A stretch of 64,000 bases of DNA, taken from the NCBI GenBank assembly GCA_019359745.1, contig JAHHGT010000007.1, positions 124,001 through 188,000 on the forward strand, read 5' to 3'. A program made the position numbers and the translations under genes. Each line of letters starts with the position of its first letter. Position 1 is the first letter of the stretch. Shown piece after piece: positions 45,091-53,811 of the stretch. The DNA is from Aphanothece saxicola GSE-SYN-MK-01-06B. GTDB taxonomy: Bacteria > Cyanobacteriota > Cyanobacteriia > PCC-6307 > Cyanobiaceae. The notes under the pieces were generated by a model that ran no database searches, was not told the origin of the DNA, and saw only the letters and a program-made list of their open reading frames with translations.

Positions 45091-46113
45091 ATGCTGATCC
45101 TCAGCATTGCAGCCCCTCGAACCGGATCCTCCCGGTTTTGCCAACTGCTGCAATCGATGCAGTCCGGCTTTCTATGCGAACCCTTCCACCCGCAGGCCTT
45201 CATCCACTGCGCGAAGGGCCCGAAAGGGCTGCGCTTCTATGACAAATCGCCATACATTCTGAGTGATTTCGGCAGAGAAATGGCGGCAGATCCCCTGATC
45301 AAGGAGATCCTGCCGACCCGGGCCCTTCGCATGCAAGCCGCACCCCGCCGCACGGCAAGCTATCTCCATCGGATCAGTCAACGACTCAAGAAAAAGGAGA
45401 GCCTGAAGCCGGCTCGGCTTCTCTCCGTCCTGCTCGAGAACGCAGGCACGACGATCGGGCCGGCCTACAACATTTTCCGCGAACCCAGAATCGCCAAACG
45501 CGTCTGCGAGCTTCTCGATGCCACGGAAGAGGCCTACACGCTTGAACTCTTCCCCAACCATCTCGCACCGGAATGCCATGACGTCCTCTGCAGAACCTAT
45601 CCGTTGATTCTTCATCAACGGAAGCTGATTGACAGCTATATCTCGCTGATGAAAACCAACTCACGACGCTGGAGCGGCGTCAACACCACCGGTTACCGAG
45701 TGAGAATCTGTCCCGAATCCTTCGTGACCTACTGCCGATCCATCTCCGGCTACTACCTGCGCAGCCTCCAGGCAGCGAACGATCCCAGGGAACCCTGCGC
45801 GACGCCGACCCAGGGGAGCCAGCCCAGGAGTTGCGTCATCAATTACGAAGACTGGTGCGACCATCCCAATCACGAGCAGGGGGCCAGGGTGTATCAACTC
45901 CTTGAGCAGAAGGGTTTCTCCCACGTCTTTCAGAAACCAGAGGCCGCGGGATCATCCGATGCACTGAACCGGCAGGACCAGGCCAGCGACTGGGCTCACA
46001 AGGTGACGAATGCGGCAGAGGTGATGGATGCACTGAAGCAGCGCTCCCTGCAACAGTTGCTGGATGCCCGTCCACTGGAGATCCCGGCCCTGGGTATCCC
46101 GCTGCACCACTGA
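45091..46113 (+). CDS. Sulfotransferase-like P-loop protein
   Basis: A 340-residue protein that begins SIAAPRTGSSRFCQLLQSM, resembling the 5'-phosphosulfate-binding loop of PAPS-dependent sulfotransferases (SxPRSGS-type). A later IFREPRIAKRVCE and LILHQRKLIDSYISLMKT may correspond to the 3'-phosphate-binding part, with RKxxDxYxS matching the family pattern. It therefore probably transfers sulfate to a carbohydrate or other acceptor; similar genes accompany cell-surface polysaccharide synthesis. The G+C content is visibly lower than that of eno and the genes beyond, suggesting transfer. It starts 18 bases after eno. Confidence 0.68.
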   Translation: MLILSIAAPRTGSSRFCQLLQSMQSGFLCEPFHPQAFIHCAKGPKGLRFYDKSPYILSDFGREMAADPLIKEILPTRALRMQAAPRRTASYLHRISQRLKKKESLKPARLLSVLLENAGTTIGPAYNIFREPRIAKRVCELLDATEEAYTLELFPNHLAPECHDVLCRTYPLILHQRKLIDSYISLMKTNSRRWSGVNTTGYRVRICPESFVTYCRSISGYYLRSLQAANDPREPCATPTQGSQPRSCVINYEDWCDHPNHEQGARVYQLLEQKGFSHVFQKPEAAGSSDALNRQDQASDWAHKVTNAAEVMDALKQRSLQQLLDARPLEIPALGIPLHH

Positions 46114-46140
46114 GCTGCACCACACCGCAGGGCCGGCCGC

Positions 46141-47841
46141 TCAGGAACCGCCCCTGGGCGGCGTCGCCACACCCGGCAGCTGATCCAGGCGGCCATCGCG
46201 CTTGAGCCTTGATTGCAGCTTCAGCCAGGACAGGCCCACCGGCACTCCCAGCACCAGGGGCACCGCCACCAGGGCAGGGCGGCTGCTCACCGCCAGCAGC
46301 GAGGCCGCCACCGCCAAGGCACCGAGCAGGAAGGACTGGCCGGCACTCTGCTGGGCCAGGGCCAGGCGCCGCAGCAGCCGGTCCGTCTCGCCGGCCCGGA
46401 TCAGCACCTGCAGATCACCCTGTTCGATGCGGGCCAGGCTCTCGTCCAGCCGCCGCGGGATTCCGAAGGCGCGGCTGCCCACCTCGGCCGCCTGGCGGGA
46501 GAGCTCGCTGAACAGTTCGTTGGGGCCGTTGCCGCTGGCGGTCATGAGGGGCAACAGGTAAGGACGGGCGATGGTGATCAGGCTAAAGCCCGGATCCAGG
46601 CTGCGACCCACCCCCTCGAAGGTGGAGAGGGCCCGCATCACGAAGATGAGCTCGGGCGGCAGCCGGAACGGCTGGCCATAGACGAGTTCGTAGAGGTCCC
46701 CGGAGAGCTTGTCGATGACGTTGGGACTGAAGGGTGGCGTGAGGGCATCGGTGAGCATCACCCGCACCAGCCGCCGCACCGGCCCCTGATCGATGCCGGC
46801 GGCAATCAGCCCGGCCTGCTGGAGCTCGTCCACCAGGGTGGAGGCATCCCGGGCCGCCGCGGCCCGCACCATGCGCCCGAGCCGACTGCGCAGGCGCTCG
46901 GAGATCTGGCCCATCATGCCGAAGTCGTAGTAAATCAACGACCCGTCGGCGGCGACCGCCAGGTTGCCCGGATGGGGATCGGCATGGAAGAACCCGAAGC
47001 GGACCAGCTGCTGCAGGTAGCTGGCGGCCCCCTTTTCCGCCACGGCCGCTGGGTCGATGCCGGCGCGGACGAGGGCCTCCCGATCGTTGATCTTGATGCC
47101 GGGGACGTAGTCGAGGCACAGCACCCGACGGGAGCTGAGTTCCCAGATCACCGCCGGAATGCGGATGCCGGGATCATCAAGAAACTGCTGCCGGAATCGG
47201 GCGGCATGCTCCGCCTCCAGGCGGAAATCCAGCTCCCGCAACAGCACACGCCGGCATTCCTTGGCGATGCCCACCCAGTCGCGGCCGGCACCCCAGCGGG
47301 GATGGCGCTGCACCACCGCCGCCACCTGCTGCAGCACCTCCAGATCCAACCGGAACAGCCGCTCCAGCCCCGGCCGCTGCACCTTGAACACCACCTGACG
47401 GCCGCTGCGCAGGCTGGCCCGGTGCACCTGGGCCAGGCTGGCCGAACCGAGCGGCTCCACCTCCAGATCGATGATCTCGGCCCGGCGCTCCCCCAGCTCC
47501 TGCTCCAGCAGGGTCTCCACCACCGGGAAGGGGAACGCTGGCACCCGGTCCTGCAGATGGGCCAGCTCCTCCACCACATCGGCGGGGAGCACGTCGGGGC
47601 GGGCCGAAAGCAGCTGCCCCAGCTTGATGAAGGCGGAGCCGAGCTCGAGGAACTGGGAGGTGAGCCAGCGGGCCCGGCGGCGCTGGCGAGCGGCCTGGCG
47701 TTCGGGGGTGCGTCCCCCCGGGTAGGTCCAGGGCCGGCCATCCCACCACAGGCCGGCCAGCAACTGGACGACCAGACGCCAGATGCGCAGCGGCCGCCAG
47801 AAGCGGGACAGCAGGACCCCGGGGCTGGAAGGGGCCGCCAT
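46141..47841 (-). CDS. ABC1/UbiB family atypical kinase
   Basis: A 566-residue protein-kinase-like protein of the ABC1 (ADCK/UbiB) family, which supports quinone synthesis in bacteria and plastids. The motifs are in order: the KxGQ motif FIKLGQLLSARPDVLP, the Ala/Ser-rich loop PLGSASLAQVHRA, the Lys in VVFKVQRPG, the catalytic HADPHPGNLAVAADGSLIYYDFGMMG. The C-terminus has two hydrophobic helices (LLGALAVAASLLAV and VAVPLVLGVPVGLSWL). Cyanobacteria carry several such proteins, likely related to plastoquinone or tocopherol metabolism. It starts one base into the upstream small gene. Confidence 0.92.
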   Translation of the reverse strand: MAAPSSPGVLLSRFWRPLRIWRLVVQLLAGLWWDGRPWTYPGGRTPERQAARQRRRARWLTSQFLELGSAFIKLGQLLSARPDVLPADVVEELAHLQDRVPAFPFPVVETLLEQELGERRAEIIDLEVEPLGSASLAQVHRASLRSGRQVVFKVQRPGLERLFRLDLEVLQQVAAVVQRHPRWGAGRDWVGIAKECRRVLLRELDFRLEAEHAARFRQQFLDDPGIRIPAVIWELSSRRVLCLDYVPGIKINDREALVRAGIDPAAVAEKGAASYLQQLVRFGFFHADPHPGNLAVAADGSLIYYDFGMMGQISERLRSRLGRMVRAAAARDASTLVDELQQAGLIAAGIDQGPVRRLVRVMLTDALTPPFSPNVIDKLSGDLYELVYGQPFRLPPELIFVMRALSTFEGVGRSLDPGFSLITIARPYLLPLMTASGNGPNELFSELSRQAAEVGSRAFGIPRRLDESLARIEQGDLQVLIRAGETDRLLRRLALAQQSAGQSFLLGALAVAASLLAVSSRPALVAVPLVLGVPVGLSWLKLQSRLKRDGRLDQLPGVATPPRGGS

Positions 47842-48176
47842 CAGGCCTGCCCCGGAGACCGCGGCGGACCGTCGGGGGCGGCGTCTGGGACCTGATCGAG
47901 GCGTCTGGAGAGTTCGGCCACCTTGGCCCGCAGGGCGTCGATCCTCTCCTGGGGGTCGTCGTCCCTTCCTGGGGCCGCGGCTGCGCTGCGGTCGTTCTCG
48001 ATCCGTTCCGCTTCCATGGCCACCTCTTCCCAGAACAGGCTGAGTTCCTGCTGTACGCGGCTTGGGGCCTCCTGGGCGAGCACCGCCAGGGTGGCCGCCG
48101 CATCGGCCAGGCCGCTGCCCAGGCGGGCGGCCAGGCGGTTCATGGCCGCCATGGCGAGGGACTGCGGCGCGCTCAT
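47841..48176 (-). CDS. Small helical protein, unknown function
   Basis: A 111-residue protein, mainly helical: an Ala-rich N-terminal half (NRLAARLGSGLADAAATLAVLAQ) and a charged coiled-coil part (ERIDALRAKVAELSRRLDQV). It shares one base with the ABC1 gene (TGATG), so the two are coupled. It could be an accessory factor for the kinase. No family recognised. Confidence 0.6.
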   Translation of the reverse strand: MSAPQSLAMAAMNRLAARLGSGLADAAATLAVLAQEAPSRVQQELSLFWEEVAMEAERIENDRSAAAAPGRDDDPQERIDALRAKVAELSRRLDQVPDAAPDGPPRSPGQA

Positions 48177-48210
48177 GACAAGGCCGGAGGGGTCACCGAA
48201 CTGTGGCAGA

Positions 48211-48807
48211 TCAGGGCTGGGTTCCGGGGGCCGGTGGGGCGCTCAGCGGAGGCGGAGCCACAGGCGCGGGACCGGCGGCCTCCCGCTCGCGGGCCGGCGG
48301 TGTTCGTGGTGCCGGCAGGGTGGGGCCCGGTGACGGCCCGGCCTCGATGGCCCCAGGCGCGGCCGGCTGGTCGCTCTGCAGGGGATCCTCGTTCGGCTCA
48401 AGCAACCGCTGCCGCTCCTGCGCTTCGCGCTCCTCCATCTCCCGTCGTCGCTCTTCGAGGTCGGCCTGCTCCTGCTTCTGCTGCTGCTCCAGGTCGATCA
48501 GGTCGAGGTCACCGCGAATCTCCCGGGCCTCGCCGCCGAAGCGCTGACGCAGGGATTCCAGCGTCGTTCCAGGGGCGGCCTGGACATCGAAGCGCTGACG
48601 GGTGCCCCGCTCCTCCTCACCGCCCAGACTCAGCAGCCGGAGACTGGCGGCGTACCCGAGTCCGAAGCAGAGGCCGACGATCCACCACACCCGCCAGTCC
48701 CAGCCAGGGCGGGAGCCGGCGCGGGCGCGGGGCCCGCTGGGGGGTACCCCATTGGGCGGGGAGGAGGGCCTGGCCGTGACCATCGACGTCAGCGCAGTCG
48801 CTGCCAT
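48211..48807 (-). CDS. Membrane-anchored coiled-coil protein, unknown
   Basis: A 198-residue protein (190 from the ATG at 48783). One membrane helix lies at about residues 40-60 (VWWIVGLCFGLGYAASLRLL). An acidic-basic coiled coil follows (LDLIDLEQQQKQEQADLEERRREMEEREAQERQRL), then a Pro/Ala-rich tail. The layout suggests a periplasmic or cytoplasmic scaffold, similar in style to small cyanobacterial envelope proteins. Located between argJ and the small helical gene, same strand. Confidence 0.58.
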   Translation of the reverse strand: MAATALTSMVTARPSSPPNGVPPSGPRARAGSRPGWDWRVWWIVGLCFGLGYAASLRLLSLGGEEERGTRQRFDVQAAPGTTLESLRQRFGGEAREIRGDLDLIDLEQQQKQEQADLEERRREMEEREAQERQRLLEPNEDPLQSDQPAAPGAIEAGPSPGPTLPAPRTPPAREREAAGPAPVAPPPLSAPPAPGTQP

Positions 48808-48853
48808 CTTGCCCAGGCGTGGCCCCGGCGCCCGCGAGGGTCAGCCGGTGGGA

Positions 48854-50116
48854 TCAGGTGGTGTAGTCCGCGTTGATGCGCACGTACTGATCGGAGAGGT
48901 CGCAGCCCCAGGCGCTGCCGCGGCCGGGGCCGTCCCCGACCCGCAGGCGAATTGCGATGGTGTCATCGCCGAGGTAGGCGCCGGCGGCCCGTGCCCGCAT
49001 GTAGGCCGAGGCCGCCGGACGGTCGAAGTTGAGGGGCTGGCCGGCCGCCATCAGCTGGTGCTCCCCCAGCCAGAGGGCGACGGCCTCGGGATCGAACGCC
49101 ACCCCGGCCCGGCCGGCAGCGGCCAGGATGCGGCCCCAGTTGGGATCGCGGCCATGGATGGCCGTCTTCACGAGGGAGGAGCCACACACGGTGCGGGCGA
49201 TGGCGCGGGCGACGGCGTCGTCGGCGGCACCCTCCACCCGCACCTCAATCAGGCAGGTGGCCCCCTCGCCATCGCGGGCGATCGCCCGGGCCAGGTGCTG
49301 CGACACCGCCGTCAGGCCGGCCTCCAGCGCGTCGAAGTGCCCCGGGTCCAGGGGCTCGCCGGCGGCAAAGGCCAGGTACGTGTCGTTGGTGCTGGTGTCG
49401 CCGTCCACCGTGATCGCGTTGAACGAACGATCCACCGCCCGCTGCACCATCGCCTGCCACGCCGCCGCCGGCACGCCGGCATCACAGGTGAGATAGGCCA
49501 GCATCGTGGCCATCTGGGGATGGATCATCCCCGAGCCCTTGGCCATGCCGCCGATCCGCACGGTGCGGCTGCCGAGACTGGCCTCCAGGGCGATCTGCTT
49601 GTCGACCAGATCGGTGGTGAGGATCGCCGCTGCCGCGGCAGCGCCACCCTCCCGGGAGAGCCCCGCCACCAGCGGTTCCATGGCGGCCAGCAGCGGCGGC
49701 AGCGGGATGGGCACGCCGATCACCCCGGTGGAACAGATCAGCACCTGCTCCTCGGGCAGGCCCAGCCGCTCCGCCAGGGCGGCCGTGGCCCGCAGGCTGT
49801 CGCTGCGGCCCCGCTCACCGGTGCAGGCGTTCGCCTGGCCGGAGTTGGTGAGTACGGCCCTGGCCTTGCCGCCCGAGGCGGCCAGCCGTTCAGCGCAGAG
49901 GTCGACGCAGGCCGCCCGCACCCGGTTGGTGGTGAAGCTGCCGGCGCAGACCGCCCCCTCCGGCGCCAGCAACAGGCACAGATCCGGCTTGCCGGAGGGC
50001 TTCAGGCCCGCCGTGAGGCCCGCCGCCAGAAATCCCTCCGGCGCCGTGATGCCGCCCTCAATCGGATGCCAGGGGCCAGGGACGCTCACCACGGAACCAA
50101 TGCACGCTGGTCCCAT
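48854..50116 (-). CDS. argJ: Bifunctional glutamate N-acetyltransferase/amino-acid acetyltransferase
   Basis: Recycles the acetyl group between N-acetylornithine and glutamate in arginine synthesis. The 420-residue precursor autocleaves before Thr of the motif GMIHPQMATMLAYLTCDA to form alpha and beta chains; the Thr is present. Other family signals are GSFTTNRVRAACV, LTNSGQANACTG and ICSTGVIGVPIPL, and the C-terminal SDQYVRINADYTT. I place the start at ATG 50116; the frame is open further upstream but that overlaps coaE. The start overlaps coaE on the opposite strand by about 50 bases if coaE begins at its only ATG. Confidence 0.95.
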   Translation of the reverse strand: MGPACIGSVVSVPGPWHPIEGGITAPEGFLAAGLTAGLKPSGKPDLCLLLAPEGAVCAGSFTTNRVRAACVDLCAERLAASGGKARAVLTNSGQANACTGERGRSDSLRATAALAERLGLPEEQVLICSTGVIGVPIPLPPLLAAMEPLVAGLSREGGAAAAAAILTTDLVDKQIALEASLGSRTVRIGGMAKGSGMIHPQMATMLAYLTCDAGVPAAAWQAMVQRAVDRSFNAITVDGDTSTNDTYLAFAAGEPLDPGHFDALEAGLTAVSQHLARAIARDGEGATCLIEVRVEGAADDAVARAIARTVCGSSLVKTAIHGRDPNWGRILAAAGRAGVAFDPEAVALWLGEHQLMAAGQPLNFDRPAASAYMRARAAGAYLGDDTIAIRLRVGDGPGRGSAWGCDLSDQYVRINADYTT

Positions 50117-50851
50117 CCTGAAGGGGCGCCGGACGCCAAGGATCTGCCTCGGCGGCGTCCATCGACGGGCGCCAGGCCCCAGAGTGCAGCCCAGCGGATC
50201 CAACGCGCCCTGAGCCTGCCCCAGCGCCGCATCGGACTGACCGGAGGAATCGCCACCGGCAAGAGCACGGTGGCCGCCCTGCTGGAGCAACTCTTCGGGC
50301 TGCCGGTGCTGGACGCCGACCGCTTCGCCCGCGAGGCCCTCGCGCCAGGCAGCCCCGGAGCGGTGGCGGTGCTGGCGCGCTACGGCGAGCAGGTACGGGC
50401 GCGCACTGGGAGCTCCCTGAGCGCCTCCGACGCTGGCCCCGCCCTGGACAGGGCCGCCCTCGGGCGGATCGTGTTCGCCGATGCGGACGAGCGGGCCTGG
50501 CTGGAGGGCTTGGTGCACCCCCTGGTGCGGCAACGCTTTGCCGTCGAACTGGAACGGCTCCAGCAGGTGCCCACCGTGGTCCTGATGATCCCTCTGCTGT
50601 TTGAAGCGGGGCTGGAGAGCCTCTGCAGCGAGGTATGGCTGGTGGATTGCGACGAGCCTGAGCAGCTCCGACGCCTCATGGTCCGCGATGGGCTCGCGGC
50701 TGGGGAGGCCACCGCCCGCCTCCGGGCCCAGTGGCCCCTGGCACGCAAACGGGCCCTGGCCCAGGCTGTGATCGACAACTCCCGTGCGAACAGCGACCTT
50801 CCCCTGCAGCTGACCAACCTGCTCCGGTCCCGTTTTCACGGAACCCGCTGA
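50066..50851 (+). CDS. coaE: Dephospho-CoA kinase
   Basis: Phosphorylates dephospho-CoA, the last step of CoA synthesis. The P-loop GLTGGIATGKSTVA, the DADRFAREAL segment and the lid region MVRDGLAAGEATARLRAQWPL are all present, and LMIPLLFEAGLE matches the family. The core starts near base 50225. No ATG, GTG or TTG lies between there and ATG 50066, so I use 50066 (261 residues); this gives an extra 50 or so residues unlike CoaE and overlaps argJ. A non-ATG start (CTG near 50210) is possible. Confidence 0.86.
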   Translation: MPGARDAHHGTNARWSHPEGAPDAKDLPRRRPSTGARPQSAAQRIQRALSLPQRRIGLTGGIATGKSTVAALLEQLFGLPVLDADRFAREALAPGSPGAVAVLARYGEQVRARTGSSLSASDAGPALDRAALGRIVFADADERAWLEGLVHPLVRQRFAVELERLQQVPTVVLMIPLLFEAGLESLCSEVWLVDCDEPEQLRRLMVRDGLAAGEATARLRAQWPLARKRALAQAVIDNSRANSDLPLQLTNLLRSRFHGTR

Positions 50852-51056
50852 GCGTTGTCATCCACGCCACATCGGCAAGGTTGTCATCCAGGTAGCGCCG
50901 AAGATGTGTCTCACAAGCTGATCACTCCAGGGCCGATCGAACAAAAATAAAGGGCTTCGAACAAAACCATGAGGTAAAGATTCTTGCAGAGATGAAGCAT
51001 CGGCAATTCCAGTATGGGAGCTCCACTGAAAATGACGGCTCAATGAAGTAGCACAG
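50852..51056. other. Intergenic region with direct repeat
   Basis: A 205-base gap, AT-richer than its surroundings. GTTGTCATCCA occurs twice (50854-50864 and 50880-50890, period 26). No gene or clear promoter is seen; the lower-GC character continues into the following gene. Confidence 0.55.
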
Positions 51057-52187
51057 ATGTCGCGCACCATTCGTTACTTCGCCACCAACCGCGATCGCGA
51101 GAAACTTGGGCGGGCCTTTGATGAGGCTCAACGGATCAAGCTGCAGCGCGGTGGCTACCACTGGATCGACACCAAGGCCTGCATGGCCCAGTATCTGGGC
51201 AGCACCAATCCCTCCAGCATTCCGATCGAGGCCGTGGTGGCCGGTCAAGAACGCGAGGAGCTAAGAAGCTTCCTCGCCAAGCCGTGCATCCGCATGGTGG
51301 TGATCGGCATTCATGGCTTCAACGTGCCGCTGCACGGTGCCATCACCTCCTTTTCCATGCTGGCCGAGTTGCTGCAGCAGCATTTGGCCCAGCAGGGTCG
51401 CTCACTGTTGATGGGTCCTGACAGCATCGACGAGAGCAAGGAACACATCGCCTGCATCGGTTTCTCCTGGCCGTCCGATGGCAGCGTGCTGGCCTACCAG
51501 TCGGATCGCAACGAAGCGTCCAATTCCGCCGCTGCACTGGCCAACACCATCGCCACGATCCGGACGGTGAATCCCAACGCCAGCATCGCGCTCATCGCCC
51601 ACAGCATGGGCAATTATCTCACCTGCCACATGCTGGCCAACCTTCTCAATGAGGAGAGCTGGCCGAAGCAGGCCTTCGTCGACGATGACAACGGTCGTCG
51701 GCTGACCGGACGCCTGTCACGAAGGGAAAACAACGGCGGCGAATCCTTCGTGGATCAGTACATCATGCTGGCCCCCGATGTGGAACGGCGGGAAGTCACC
51801 CAGTGCCCGAATGTGCAGATCGACTCGAAACGCTTCCACTATCTCGGCCCCTTCCACGATGGACTCCAGCATCTGGTCGGTCACACCCACCTGTTCTATT
51901 CACGCCACGACAGCGCCCTTCAGGCTTCGGTGCTGGAGAAGGAAGCCCTGCGGGAACCGATCGAGAAGCTGAAGCAGCGGCTCACGGGCCCCGAACTCAC
52001 CAAACGCTGGGAAAGCAGTCTCGGCCTCAATCCCCTGCCCTCGCTGGCACCCCCCAACATGACGGGGCACAACGCCACCCGGCTGACCAATCGCGCCATC
52101 GACCACGGCGATTACTTCGACGCCCCGGCCATCATCAGCACCATTGCCGAGCTACTGATTCAGCCGCCGATCACCACCTGGACCTGA
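51057..52187 (+). CDS. DUF900-like alpha/beta hydrolase
   Basis: A 376-residue protein with an alpha/beta-hydrolase core: an oxyanion-type HGFNV (VVIGIHGFNVPLHG), FSWPSDGSVLAYQSDRNEA, and the nucleophile elbow IALIAHSMGNYLTCHML with the catalytic Ser. The order matches the DUF900 family. An Asp (LAPDVERR) and a His (GHTHLFYSRHD) lie in suitable positions to complete the triad. No signal peptide is present. Substrate unknown. Codon use and base composition are AT-shifted relative to coaE, and the gene is flanked by short repeats, suggesting acquisition. Confidence 0.72.
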   Translation: MSRTIRYFATNRDREKLGRAFDEAQRIKLQRGGYHWIDTKACMAQYLGSTNPSSIPIEAVVAGQEREELRSFLAKPCIRMVVIGIHGFNVPLHGAITSFSMLAELLQQHLAQQGRSLLMGPDSIDESKEHIACIGFSWPSDGSVLAYQSDRNEASNSAAALANTIATIRTVNPNASIALIAHSMGNYLTCHMLANLLNEESWPKQAFVDDDNGRRLTGRLSRRENNGGESFVDQYIMLAPDVERREVTQCPNVQIDSKRFHYLGPFHDGLQHLVGHTHLFYSRHDSALQASVLEKEALREPIEKLKQRLTGPELTKRWESSLGLNPLPSLAPPNMTGHNATRLTNRAIDHGDYFDAPAIISTIAELLIQPPITTWT

Positions 52188-52209
52188 TCGAGGAGGCTCC
52201 GCGGATCAG
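52184..52209. terminator. Inverted repeat spanning both stops, DUF900 and gatB
   Basis: CTGATC (52184-52189) and GATCAG (52204-52209) form a 6-bp stem that contains the TGA of the DUF900 gene and the stop of gatB. The two stops sit in the arms and there is no T-run. It is the same arrangement as at 28155-28180. Confidence 0.38.
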
Positions 52210-53702
52210 CCCTTGAGCTGCTCGCTGAGGATTCGGTTGGCCAGCTTGGGGTCGGCGCGGCCGCCGGTGCGCTTCATCAGCTGCCCCACGAAGAAGCCCT
52301 GCAGTTTGTTCTTGCCGCCGCGGAAGGCCTCCACCTCCTCCGGGTGGGCCGCCAGCAGCTCCGCCACGATCGCGGCGATTGCCGCTGGGTCGGAGATCAT
52401 GCCCAGCCCGCGGGATTCCACGATCTCCTTCACAGATCCGCCCTTCTCGAGCAGTTCCGGCAGCAGGTCCTTGGCGATCTTGCCGCTGATGCTGCCGGCC
52501 TCGATCAGCTGCACCATCTCGGCCAGCTGCTCGGGTCGCAGGGGCAGCTCGGTGATCGACAGCCGGTTGGCGTTCACATGGGCGGCGATGTCGCCGGTGA
52601 CCCAGTTGGCCACGGCCTTGGGGTCGCCCCCGGCCGCCACCGCCGCCTCGAAGTATTCGGCCATGGGACGCTCATCGGTGAGCACCCGGGCGTCGTAGAT
52701 CGAGAGCCCCAGGCTTTCGGCATAGCGGTGGCGCTTGGCGGCCGGCAGTTCGGGCAGTTCGGCCAGCCAGCTTTCGCGCTGCTCGGGGCTCACCTCGATC
52801 GGCCCCAGATCAGGGTCCGGAAAGTAGCGGTAGTCGCTGGCCCCTTCCTTGCTGCGCATGCTCTTGGTGAGCTGCTTGCCCTCATCCCAGAGGCGCGTTT
52901 CCTGCACCACCGGCTCACCGGCTTCATAGGCCTTGATCTGGCGGGCGATCTCGAAATCGATCGCCTTCTGGATCGCCGAGAAGGAGTTCATGTTCTTGAT
53001 CTCCACCTTCACACCGAAGGGGGCGTCCGGCCCTTGGCGGACCGAGATGTTGACGTCGCAGCGCAGGGAGCCCTCCTGCATGTTGCCGTCGCTGACGCCC
53101 AGATAGCGCATGATGCGGCGAATCTCGGAGGCATACTCCGCCGCCTCCCGGCCCGTGCGCAGATCCGGCTTGGAGACGATCTCAGCCAGGGCCACCCCGG
53201 CCCGGTTGTAATCGACGAGCGAATGGGTGGAGCCAGCGAGGCGGTCGCTGCCGGCGTGCACGAGCTTGCCGGCGTCCTCCTCCATGTGGAGCCGCTCAAT
53301 GCCCACCGTCTTGAGGTAAGTCTCCTTGCCCTTTTCGGCCACCTCCACCTCGATCCAGCCGTCCTCGGCGATCGGTTGGTCGTACTGGGAGATCTGGTAG
53401 TTCTTGGGCAGGTCGGGATAGAAGTACTGCTTGCGGTCGAACTTGCTGTGCTCGGCCACCTGCAGGTTGAGGGCCAGGGACGCCTTGACCGCGTACTCAA
53501 GCACCTTCTGATTGAGCACCGGCAGGGTGCCGGGCAGGCCGCACACGACTGGATCGATGTGGGTGTTGGGATCGTCGCCGAAGCTGGTGGAGGCGGCGGT
53601 GAAGATCTTGCTGGCGGTGCCCAGCTGCACGTGGGTTTCCAGGCCGATGACGGCCTCCCACGCCGCCACGTCCTTGCCTTCAGCCCTGTTCCCTTCAGCC
53701 AT
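52206..53702 (-). CDS. gatB: Aspartyl/glutamyl-tRNA(Asn/Gln) amidotransferase subunit B
   Basis: Part of the GatCAB complex, which converts Glu-tRNA(Gln) and Asp-tRNA(Asn) to the amide forms. The 498-residue protein begins AWEAVIGLETHVQLGTASKIF and contains CGLPGTLPVLN, FDRKQYFYPDLPKNYQISQYDQPI, HMEEDAGKL, SLVDYNRAGVALAEIV and SDYRYFPDPDL, with a C-terminal YqeY-like helical domain that binds tRNA. The start is ATG 53702; the open frame continues upstream in argument-poor sequence that does not resemble GatB. Confidence 0.97.
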   Translation of the reverse strand: MAEGNRAEGKDVAAWEAVIGLETHVQLGTASKIFTAASTSFGDDPNTHIDPVVCGLPGTLPVLNQKVLEYAVKASLALNLQVAEHSKFDRKQYFYPDLPKNYQISQYDQPIAEDGWIEVEVAEKGKETYLKTVGIERLHMEEDAGKLVHAGSDRLAGSTHSLVDYNRAGVALAEIVSKPDLRTGREAAEYASEIRRIMRYLGVSDGNMQEGSLRCDVNISVRQGPDAPFGVKVEIKNMNSFSAIQKAIDFEIARQIKAYEAGEPVVQETRLWDEGKQLTKSMRSKEGASDYRYFPDPDLGPIEVSPEQRESWLAELPELPAAKRHRYAESLGLSIYDARVLTDERPMAEYFEAAVAAGGDPKAVANWVTGDIAAHVNANRLSITELPLRPEQLAEMVQLIEAGSISGKIAKDLLPELLEKGGSVKEIVESRGLGMISDPAAIAAIVAELLAAHPEEVEAFRGGKNKLQGFFVGQLMKRTGGRADPKLANRILSEQLKG

Positions 53703-53811
53703 GGTCGCGAGTCCTGCCGGCGCTGTCGGCCCCCCGCGCTCGGCCGGAGGCACTGGGGCGATCCTAGGCAGCGGCAGGCGGCCGCTTGAATGGGGGCCTT
53801 CCGAGCTGGAG

